The notes beneath the pieces were generated by a model. The model searched no databases. It had not been told where the DNA came from and worked only from the letters and a program-made list of their open reading frames with translations. 64,000 nucleotides of DNA from Mactromeris polynyma. Taxonomy: Eukaryota; Mollusca; Bivalvia; Venerida; Mactridae. Positions within the stretch are counted from its first letter, which is position 1; every line of letters starts with the position of its first letter. This document shows, piece after piece, positions 13,085-22,048 of this stretch. The position numbers were made by a program, and so were the translations under genes. The stretch spans positions 44,334,619 through 44,398,618 of the forward strand of contig JASFXZ010000001.1 in the NCBI GenBank assembly GCA_032209605.1. Reading direction: 5' to 3'.

Positions 13085-13950
13085 GGGTGTTTGGATTTTG
13101 GGGTTTGGGGTTTGGGTTTGGAGTTTGGGGTTTGGGGTTTGGAGTTTGGGGTTTGGGTTTGGAGTTTGGGGTTTGGGGTTAGGAGTTTGGGGTTTGGGGT
13201 TTGGGTTTTGGGGTTTGGGGTTTGGAGCTTGGGGTTTGGGGTTTGGGTTTGGGGTTTGGAGTTTGAGGTTTGGAGTTTGGGGTTTGGAGTTTGGGGTTTG
13301 GAGTTTGGGGTTTGGAGTTTGGGGTTTGGAGTTTGGGGTTTGGGGTTCGGAGTTTCGGGTTTGGGGTTTGGAGTTTGGGGTTTGGAGTTTGGGGTTTGGG
13401 TTTTGGGGTTTGGGGTTTGGGGTTTGGGGTTTGGAGCTTGGGGTTTGGGGTTTGGGTTTGGGGTTTGGAGTTTGAGGTTTGGAGTTTGGGGTTTGGAGTT
13501 TGGAGTTTGGAGTTTGGGGTTTGGGGTTTGGGTTTGGGGTTTGGAGTTTGAGGTTTGGAGTTCGGGTTTGGGGTTTGGAGTTTAGGGTTTGGAGTTTGGG
13601 GTTTGGGGTTTGGAGTTTGGGGTTTGGAGTTTGGGGTTTGGGGTTTGGAGTTTGGGGTTTGGAGTTAGGGTTTTGGGGTTTGGGGTTTGGAGCTTGGGGT
13701 TTGGGGTTTGGGTTTGGGGTTTGGAGTTTGAGGTTTGGAGTTTGGGGTTTGGAGTTTGGGGTTTGGAGTTTGGGGTTTGGGGTTTGGGGTTTGGGGTTTG
13801 GGTTTGGGGTTTGGAGTTTGAGGTTTGGAGTTTGGGGTTTGGAGTTTGGGGTTTGGGGTTTGGAGTTTGGGGTTTGGAGTTTGGGGTTTTTGTTTTGGGG
13901 TTTAGGGTTTGGAGTTTGGGGTTTGGGTTTGGGGTTTGGGTTATTCGGGG
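13085..13950 (+). repeat. G-rich TTTGGGG/TTTGGAG minisatellite
   Basis: About 860 bp of 7-bp units alternate between TTTGGGG and TTTGGAG, with a minority of TTTGAGG and shorter forms. It has strong strand asymmetry and G-run spacing compatible with G-quadruplexes. Because the period is 7, several reading frames stay open (Phe/Gly/Val/Trp/Leu repeats). They are artefacts. Confidence 0.93.
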
Positions 13951-14085
13951 TTAACTCGGAGTAAACTCGGAGTTAACTCGGGGTAAACCCCGTTTTAGCT
14001 GATATAACATCAATCGGGGTTAACTCGGGGTAAACTCGGAGTAAACTCGGGGTATACCCCGTTTTGATGCCGGTCAGACGGACAG
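13950..14085 (+). repeat. Short tandem GGGGTTAACTCGG-type repeat
   Basis: Units of the form ggggttaactcgg / agtaaactcgg recur about a dozen times in two blocks separated by gttttagctgatataac. The motif shares GGTTAAC with the subtelomeric units further in. Confidence 0.75.
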
Positions 14086-14760
14086 CGCATTTGGACAACC
14101 AAATAAAAAGTAGTATGTAAAGCAAACATTTTATATTGAGATTTAATAAATGATAGATTTATGAGGCTCATTATCAATGGCAACGGCAACATAAGCATCA
14201 TAATATTTTAAAACAATCGAGACAGACAGACGGACAATTAATGGACAGACGGACAACCAAATAAATACAGTATATAAGGAAAAAAGTCATTTTTCTATTT
14301 AGTATATGTTATCTTTATAAGCCTCAATAGCAACGACAAAATAAGCATCATAATATTTCATAACATTGGAGACGAACAGACGGACGACCAACGGACAGAC
14401 GGATAACCAAACAATACAAAATATATCATGACAAATTATGTTCTTATCAATCTAAAAATAACGAACTATAGAAATAATAGTTTGGAAATAAATAATAAAC
14501 AAAATAACTTACATCAAATTCCTAATCCAATTATTTTTAAACACAACAATAATTCACAAAGTCACAAATTCACAAATTCACAAATTTCACAGCAAGTCAA
14601 TAATTTCTTCCAATAAAATATTTTACAACCTTTTCATATCACATTCGAAGTACAACTGAAAGGTTTGAAAAGTCACGTGATGTAAAAAAAATCACATGAC
14701 AAAAATAACCAATCACAATCCAGAATCTCATTCAGTCTCATCTCATCACGTAATTAACCC
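14085..14760. other. AT-rich spacer with GGACAGACGGACAACCAAA motif copies
   Basis: No gene is visible. The phrase acagacggacaaccaaa(ta) recurs near 14080, 14230 and 14390, each followed by similar AT-rich sequence (catcataatattt), which suggests a ~150-bp degenerate tandem repeat. Confidence 0.55.
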
Positions 14761-14905
14761 CTACCCTAACCCTAACCCTAACCCTAACCCTAACCCTAAC
14801 CCTAACCCTAACCCTAACCCTAACCCTAACCCTAACCCTAACCCTAACCCTAACCCTAACCCTAACCCCCCCCTAACCCTAACCCTAACCCTAACCCTAA
14901 CCCTT
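14761..14905 (-). repeat. Interstitial CCCTAA array
   Basis: About 24 nearly perfect CCCTAA units. Read on the minus strand, this is TTAGGG pointing to the chromosome end. Confidence 0.96.
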
Positions 14906-15053
14906 TGATTCAGGGCCGGTAATCGACTGGCCCACCCCTTGCCAAGTCTATCGACCTCAACGTGGTGCAAGGGTGAACATATACATATATTATATGGCCA
15001 ACAGGTAGACAAAATCACAGGTGTATGTCGGGAAAATGGTGAATGCGCACGCA

Positions 15054-15084
15054 GCATTATAAACACGTGACGTTTTCAACCAAT
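15054..15084 (-). promoter_or_regulatory. Promoter-like CCAAT + E-box + TATA module
   Basis: On the minus strand ATTGG (15080-15084), a CACGTG E-box (15064-15069) and TTTATAATG (15054-15063) sit in that order within 31 bp. It faces the telomeric array 14761-14905, so a transcript starting here would contain UUAGGG repeats. The same module is present in the left arm at 4742-4772. Promoter function is inferred. Confidence 0.45.
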
Positions 15085-15169
15085 CAGAAGCTGCAAAACA
15101 CATACAACAGGTACATTACCATATTTGAAAAATTTCAAATGATCACATGACTTCTTTGAGTCGAATGTT

Positions 15170-15430
15170 ATTTCTAACCAATCAAAATCCATCCTCATCT
15201 GTCACGTGATGTTTGTTTACAAAATTCCTCAAAACTTTTCCTCACTTTCGTCATTTGGTCCCTACCCTAACCCTAACCCTAACCCTAACCCTAACCCTAA
15301 CCCTAACCCTAACCCTAACCCTAACCCTAACCCTGCGCACGCATCAAATAAAAGCCACATGACAATCTCGACCAATCAGATTGCAGATGTACCATGTGAC
15401 ATTTTCGACCAATCAAATTGCCCATGTGAC
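15170..15430. promoter_or_regulatory. Repeated CCAAT / CANNTG modules between telomeric blocks
   Basis: ccaatcaaaatcc ... cacgtgatg (15178-15210), ccaatcagattgcagatgta ... catgtgac (15370-15400) and ccaatcaaattgcccatgtg (15411-15430) repeat one pairing: CCAATCA beside a CACGTG or CATGTG box. A related pair lies at 16373-16415, and mirror copies lie in the left arm near 3411, 4411 and 4640. Confidence 0.45.
15261..15334 (-). repeat. Interstitial CCCTAA array
   Basis: Twelve CCCTAA units between promoter-like modules. The mirror block is 4492-4567. Confidence 0.96.
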
Positions 15431-15480
15431 AAAAGTGGGCGGGTTTTGGCTCAAAACTTTTGGCTCAACTCGTCATTTTG

Positions 15481-15726
15481 CCCCTACCCTAACCCTAACC
15501 CTAACCCTAACCCTAACCCTAACCCCTAACCCTAACCCCCCCCCCCTAACCCTAACCCCTAACCCCTAACCCTAACCCCTAACCCTAACCCTAACCCTAA
15601 CCCTAACCCTAACCCTAACCCCTAACCCTAACCCTAACCCTAACCCTAACCCTAACCCTAACCCTAACCCTAACCCTAACCCTAACCCTAACCCTAACCC
15701 TAACCCCTAACCCTAACCCTAACCCT
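15481..15726 (-). repeat. Interstitial CCCTAA array
   Basis: About 40 CCCTAA units with CCCCTAA variants and one C homopolymer at about 15537. The mirror block is 4101-4348. Confidence 0.96.
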
Positions 15727-17420
15727 CGTTACTAAATATAGATTTGGAGGGTTAACCCCAGAGTTACCGTTGTTATTGAAGGGTTAACCCTCCAAATCTA
15801 TTTTTAGTAACGAGGCTAACCCAGGTTAACCCTAGGTTAACCCAGCACAAACGTACATATAGAGTATGGCAAATTCAAATGGCCTTAAAAACGTTATTTT
15901 TCCACGGATTGACAAGTATTTGGTACCAGTTTCGAGCTAATAACATTGTCTTTGCAGCGGTAGCAATTGTAGTGGTATCGGACTGGTTAGTATGGTTCAA
16001 AAACAGGCATGATCGGCCATTTTTGGCCACAAATACATCGGACGTTATTTTTTCAATCATTTAGCGTGATATATTCATAATTTATGCACCCAATCAATAG
16101 GTAATACATCAGCCTACGCGTACTAACTAAGATTGCTCATCATACCGCTCAAAAATTTACGGAAATTAAATACATAAAAATAATACACAATAACATAAAA
16201 ATTATACAATAAGACAAAAATATTACCTTCTAACATTCCCTTCCAAATAATCCCTGTATCAAATTATCACGACCTTCCTCACTACACACAATCCAATTTC
16301 AAATCAATTCTGAAAATCAAAATGGCGACAATTATGCGCACGTATCAAATAAAAGCCACATGACAATTTCGATCAATCAGATTGCAGATGTATCATGTGA
16401 CATGTTCGACCAATCAGAATTATGGTGGGCGAATTTCAAATGATGTGCGCGCGCATCCTATTCAAAAAAACCACGTGATATTTTCGAGAACAACAACGGT
16501 AACTCTGGGTTAACCCTCCAAATCTATATTTAGTAACGAGGCTAACCCAGGTTAACCCTAGGTTAACCCAGCAGTCAGGTGGGTTAACCCTTCAATAACA
16601 ACGGTAACTCTGGGTTAACCCTTAAACAACAACGGTAACTCTCCAAATCTATATTTAGTAACGAGGGTTAACCTAGGTTAACCCAGCACAAACGTACATA
16701 TAGGGTATGGCAAATTCAAATGGCCTTAAAAACGTTATTTTTTCACGGATTGACAAGAATTTGGTACCAGTTTCGAGCTAATAACATTGTCTTTGCAGCG
16801 GTAGCAATTGTAGTGGTATCGGACTGGTTAGTATGGTTCAAAAACAGGCATGGTCGGCCATTTTTGGCCACAAATACATCGGACGTGATTTTTTCAATCA
16901 TTTAGCGTGATATATTCATAATTTTTGCACCCAATCAATAGGTAATACATCAGCCTACGCGTACTAACTAAGATTGCTCATCATACCGCTCAAAAATTTA
17001 CGGAAATTCAAAAACACATAAAAATTATACACAATAAGACAAAAAGCATACCTTATTCCATTCGCATCCAAACACTACAAAAATATTAAGCCTAAATACA
17101 TAATCCAAATATTTACACTATTAAATCCATCCATTTATAACAATATCCAAAACAAAAATGTCTGTATAAAAGAATCTTTCTTCAATAACAACGGTAACTC
17201 TGGGTTAACCCTTCAATAACAACGGTAACTCTGGGTTAACCCTCCAAATCTATTTTTAGTAACGAGGGTTAACCTAGGTTAACCCAGCACAAACGTACAT
17301 ATAGAGTATGGCAAATTCAAATGGCCTTAAAAACGTTATTTTTTCACGGATTGACAAGTATTTGGTACCAGTTTCGAGCTAATAACATTGTCTTTGCAGT
17401 GGTAGCAATTGTAGTGGTAT
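15727..17420. repeat. Subtelomeric units, right arm, three copies
   Basis: The core ggcaaattcaaatggcctta occurs at about 15869, 16710 and 17311. Units one and two span ~840 bp, and the third diverges at 17405. Each starts with GGTTAACC-rich sequence and ccaaatctatatttagtaac. A 61-codon frame (MALKTLFFHGL...) is open in copies one and two, but its complement is open as well, so coding is doubtful. Confidence 0.88.
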
Positions 17421-19190
17421 CTTTTTTCAAGATATTTCTTGTTTATAATATTAAGTCTAACAAAGTGATCACATCAACGATCATGGTTAGTGTTGCGATG
17501 TTGAACATTCTGAACATTGAAGTCACGTGGGTGGATGGAAAGTCGCATGAGCATGGTCTTATCAACCAATGAGAATTGTTTGTATGTTTTTTTAATAGGA
17601 AACGTTAGTTGTGATGCGCATATCGTTCAGCACGGACGTGGACTATAAATATCAGCAATTTCAAAATAATTAATGGATTGTGATGATGATTGTTATTCAT
17701 GATGATGATGATTAGCCATAAGTATGAGTAAATAAAACTAAATTTCCCCATAAATATAGAAAGCCAGCCTCCTTGTAAATGCTATAATAAACTACAAACG
17801 CATCATAAGTTATATACTTGGTTTTATTTAATAGCTGGAAAAGTGCAAATGTTTTCGCGATCGAATATAAACATGATAAATAACCCGCCAGGATACATTG
17901 GTTTATAGTTTGTTTGAGTTGTCTCCCCTGTATGGCGATGGTTCTGAAAGTTGAATAATGCTATACTTAATTCTTCGTGGAACTAAACTCTTTTTTTTGA
18001 AATCTTGTAATAAGAAGAAACAAAAATGCATAGTTGTTACCACTGCTTGATTATGGTGCTGTTTTGTGGAATTCAATGAAATATTTCAATAAATATATAC
18101 AATGTTCTTCATATAGCGTAACAATAAAAAGCTGCTATTTTCAGTATATCAATAAAATAATGTTCAAAAGTGTACCGCGATAATGATATTGTACAATCAT
18201 TTAATTCTGAAGCTTATATTCTATTTAATGAATTTCAATGGATGCCTTTTTATATATATGTAAGTACCATATATCTGTTCTTGTGTATAAATCTTTAAAT
18301 GGACTGACATCTGGCTATATGAATGATACACGTCAGTTGTCGAAAAATGAAAGTTCAGTTTTTAATTATTCTTACTATGCAAAATGCATTCTTTAATATA
18401 AAATCGTGTGTGTATGGAACATCATTCCACCTTACATAAAATATAACTTCTGAGAAACACTTCCGCTCCATTGTTAAAAACTTACCCGTTAATTCAACCT
18501 CCAACAATTAATTTCAAATTAATTTTATTACAATATATGAATGATTGTTATGTATGCTTTATTGTTGTGCAATGCCACTTACTTACACGTTGACCAAATG
18601 TATCAAAACATGTGTTGTTGACAATGTACGTTGTACAAGTCTTTATAATGTATGTTCTGTTCTATGTCAAATATCATCTGTATCTCAATAAAACTCGGAT
18701 CATCGCTGTTCCATGCCATCCTTTGTCTCTGTAATTATTGAAACATTTTTTTTAGTTCGTTAACCACTAAAATGTGTACTGAAATTGTCCTATGATGTTT
18801 TAATTATTGTATGAAAGTTTTTGTATTGTTTATATATTATATAGATATAATCTATAGATCTATGCTTGACTTGTATGAGTGTGCTAGTTATGTTGTTTGA
18901 TAAATGGCTCAGATTGAGATAAGCCATTTACGTTTATCGAGTGACCATCTTTAAATAAATAATTACTCGTATTATTATTATCAAAATGGTAAGTTGTACT
19001 TATATCATGTTTTATTGAAGATGCTGATGCGGGTAAACAGGCACACAGTCAAATTATTTTATAATGTTAAGTCAGCTATGAACACCAAAACGTACATTAA
19101 AACGTAACATTCGTCACCTTATATGTTCAACTGTGAGATCATTCCAACCTTTCAACATTCTGTCATATGTCAATGCCTTATATTTGAACG
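17420..19190. other. AT-rich intergenic sequence
   Basis: After the subtelomeric units the sequence becomes single-copy-like, with a few GATGATGAT runs near 17.69 kb. Apart from the LINE-like fragment at 18286 no gene is evident. Confidence 0.5.
18286..18720 (+). mobile_element. Possible 3-prime end of a non-LTR retrotransposon
   Basis: From 18286 the frame reads YKSLNGLTSGYMNDTRQLSK for 36 codons before a stop. This resembles the last part of LINE ORF2 proteins, where a YK-LNGL-P-YM phrase precedes the C-terminal IWNSLP region. A later frame has AsnLeuPro near 18485, and AATAAA lies at about 18688. It is strongly decayed. Confidence 0.35.
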
Positions 19191-19194
19191 AAAC

Positions 19195-19690
19195 ATGTTT
19201 ACTGATCATATGTATGCGAGTCCACAAGTCTTCTGTACGTCTTAACTATGGTGCTATAATGAATTATGTTTACTGATCATATATGTGCGTGTCCACAAGT
19301 CTTCTGTAGGATTTAACTATGGTGCTATCATGAATTATGTTTTCTGATCATATATATGCGTGTCCACAAGTCTTCTGTACGACTTAACTACGGTGCTATA
19401 ATGAATTATGATTACTGATCATATATATGCGTGTCCACAAGTCTTCTGTATGACTTAACTATGGTGCTGTAATGAATTACGTTTACTGATCATATATATG
19501 CGTGTCCACCAGTCTTCTGTAGGACTTAACTATGGTGCTATAATGAATTATGTTTACTGATCATATATATGCGTGTCCACCAATCTTCTGTTTGACTGAA
19601 CTATCGTGCTATAATGAATTATGTTTTCTGATCATAAATATGCGTGTCCACAAGATTTCTGTATGACGTAACTATGGTGCTATACTAATG
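19195..19690. repeat. 71-bp tandem repeat, about seven copies
   Basis: The landmark ctgatcat recurs at 19202, 19272, 19344, 19415, 19486, 19557 and 19628 (steps of 70-72). The unit contains tgatcatatatatgcgtgtc, then cttctgta and ggtgctataatgaatta. Copies differ at a few positions. Confidence 0.93.
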
Positions 19691-20514
19691 CATTTTGTTT
19701 CGATATCGCAGGGACAAAAATACATAAACTAGTATTTTCTGTTAATTACACCATCAACTGAAGCCAATAGAAATTACATAAATGGAATTTATTTCATGTC
19801 TAGTACAAGCGCAATTTTTGAAAATTTAAAATGGTGATTACAGTTTATGCTGTGTAGTCATGTACTGATTTATCATATCAATCATATCAATTTGAATATG
19901 AATGATACACAAGAGCATTGTAAAACACCATTACTAACAGTTGATTCTCTCTGATTGTATGTTGTCTTTGTTGAACAATAACTTAAACTATCTTGTTTCA
20001 GAATAAATACAACTCGCTATGTTTACCTGATAAATTTATTTACCCACATGAAATACAATTTTAAGTAATAAAAAAGAAATAAAGTCATAAATAAGAAAAC
20101 TAGATTGCAATAAATGTATATCAGTTGAATACAATATATCTTACCACTGTTCTTTCACTTTTCAACACTCAACGCCATATACTGTGATAGATAAATGATC
20201 ACCCCGCTACAAACCAGTATTATGTACTACACACAACTTTATTGAGCAATCACAAAAATTAAAAGAGGACAATACAATTAAATCTAGATATATCTTGATA
20301 TGATACAACAATTTTAGAAATACATTATTCGTGTGTTTAAATACGTTAAAGCTTTTATTTGAAGAAACAGCCGAACATTCTTCCTACTAATATAAAACAA
20401 CCGTTCCCACCATCCTTCACATTCGTTTTATTCTGTTATGTATCGTCAGTAGGTAATTGGACATTGACCCTTAGTTTTATCATTATAAATAATGACGCCT
20501 AGTAAGAAATACCC
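19691..20514. other. AT-rich intergenic sequence
   Basis: No gene, RNA or repeat of note is visible in this ~820-bp stretch. Confidence 0.5.
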
Positions 20515-20895
20515 TATACAATGTGCACAGCCACCACAGAACGCGGTGAGACAATGTATACAATGTGCACAGCCACCACAGAACGCAGTGGGACAATGCA
20601 TACAATGAGCACATCCACCACAGAACGCAATGAGACAATGTATACAATGTGCACAGCCACCACAGAACGCAGTGAGACAATGTATACAATGTGTACAGCC
20701 ACCACAGAACGCAATGAGACAATGTATACAATGTGCACAGCCACCACATAACGCAGTGAGACAATGTATACAATGTGCACAGCCACCTCAGAACGCAGTG
20801 AGACAATGTATACAATGTGTACAGCCACCACATAACGCAGTGAGACAATGTATACAATGTGTACAGCCATCACAGAACGCAGTGAGACAATTTAT
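20515..20895. repeat. 42-bp minisatellite, nine copies
   Basis: The unit (cagccaccacagaacgcagt followed by gagacaatgtatacaatgtg) repeats every 42 bp. Because 42 is divisible by three, four overlapping frames stay open on both strands, for example QCIQCAQPPQNAV. Differences between copies (GTGCAC/GTGTAC, CAGAAC/CATAAC) change amino acids in every frame, giving no sign of selection for a protein. Confidence 0.9.
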
Positions 20896-21241
20896 ACGTA
20901 CGTGTAAACCATAACAAAGGTAAAAGGCACACTAAAAGAGAGTGGTGAAAATATGTGAGTAATCTACCATTAATATGCTTGTAACTATGAACAGTTTATA
21001 ATATTATAATTTGAGTTGTACTTACTGATAATTATGTGTTTTCTGTTAAATTTAAAACACGCTGATGCGACTTATTTTACGACGTAGTAAATAAAAATAT
21101 GAAGTAACAAAGTGAAAGATATCATAGCAGCTGCTATGACAACAATACAAAAGACGTTTGGTTGAAAAGCAATGTATGCAGCGAGAAACTGAATTACGAA
21201 ATTACACCAGCACCCAAAATGTTCATCGTTTAAATGTGAAA

Positions 21242-21448
21242 TTAATTCTTTGGATTAAACCACTTTGCAACAATATTTTTGTTGTTCTCGATGCCTGGGA
21301 AAGCGTTATCCTTGACTTTTAGTTTCGCACAGAAAGCATACGGATACCAGAAGGAAGGCGAACACATACAGATCTGTTTCCCAACAACTATCGGTTGACC
21401 CTCGCGTATGACAATTTTGGTCTTCTTTTCATGTCTCATGTCATACCT
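21242..21448 (-). CDS. TIMP/netrin-module-like terminal exon candidate
   Basis: Preceded on the minus strand by an acceptor (attacag), the frame runs 69 codons to TAA. It contains CMCSPSFWYPYAFCAKLKVK, which resembles the start of the inhibitory domain of tissue inhibitors of metalloproteinases (C-x-C-x-P ... AFC, then a basic beta-strand). TIMP-like genes are expanded in bivalves. The phase this frame needs (two bases carried in) does not match the phase-1 donor of the VWC exon at 21914, so either an exon is missing, a base is wrong, or this is the end of a different gene. The frame is shorter than a full TIMP and lacks the later cysteines. Confidence 0.35.
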   Translation of the reverse strand, partial: RYDMRHEKKTKIVIREGQPIVVGKQICMCSPSFWYPYAFCAKLKVKDNAFPGIENNKNIVAKWFNPKN

Positions 21449-21913
21449 GTAATTATAAATACATTGTCTGCATATTTTACGTACATGTATTGTCTTCTTT
21501 TGTTTACCTGTTGATATTCTTGCATTTTTATCTCAGTGATATGTTGATATAATAATGATAGGTTCAAACGATGGTATAGAAATTTACAGTATATAAAATT
21601 ACACTAATGAACAGGAATCATCACAATGAAGTATAACTGGGTTTTATAACACAATAACAAAGACGTTTACATTCAATCAGCTTTCTCTAATGAATATAAT
21701 AATGTTATGCTACATGTATAAACTGTCTCTATATTCGCAAGTCTAGTATTTAATTTATATTGCTCAATGCATAAATGTTTAATATGCAATTATGAATGTT
21801 TAATATTCAAATGAACCTGTTATACCTAACCCTAACCCCTGTTTAACATGTAATTATGAAATGGTTAATATTTATGTAATTAAAACAATTGTAAACATAA
21901 GAATGTACTGTAC

Positions 21914-22048
21914 CATTAGGACAGGTATAACAGCAGTCATCTCCCTTTTCTGGATCAACACATGTAAGTTTTGTGTTACACTGAATTGGATCACATTTAA
22001 TGACACCATTAACACATACACAGCCGTCGCATGAATCACCAACAGGAC
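21914..22048 (-). CDS. VWC-module exon
   Basis: The 135-bp symmetric phase-1 exon has acceptor ttatttag and donor gtacag. It encodes GDSCDGCVCVNGVIKCDP followed by QCNTKLTC and DDCCYTCPNG. The CxxCxC ... C ... C ... CCxxC spacing is that of a von Willebrand factor type C module. Confidence 0.75.

Noticed and set aside
13079..13964. Plus-strand Phe-Gly-Val-Trp repeat proteins
   Set aside because: A 7-bp repeat keeps all three plus-strand frames open. The sequence is explained by the TTTGGGG/TTTGGAG array.
14696..15569. Pro-Asn-Pro-Asn and Leu-Thr-Leu-Thr repeat frames
   Set aside because: They are translations of CCCTAA telomeric repeat.
15879..16905. 61-codon frame present in two subtelomeric copies (MALKTLFFHGL...)
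   Set aside because: The complementary strand is open over the same span, the third copy diverges midway, and there is no domain. It is kept only as part of the subtelomeric unit.
20515..20895. CRISPR-like array
   Set aside because: The 42-bp units are contiguous with no unique spacers and the genome is eukaryotic.
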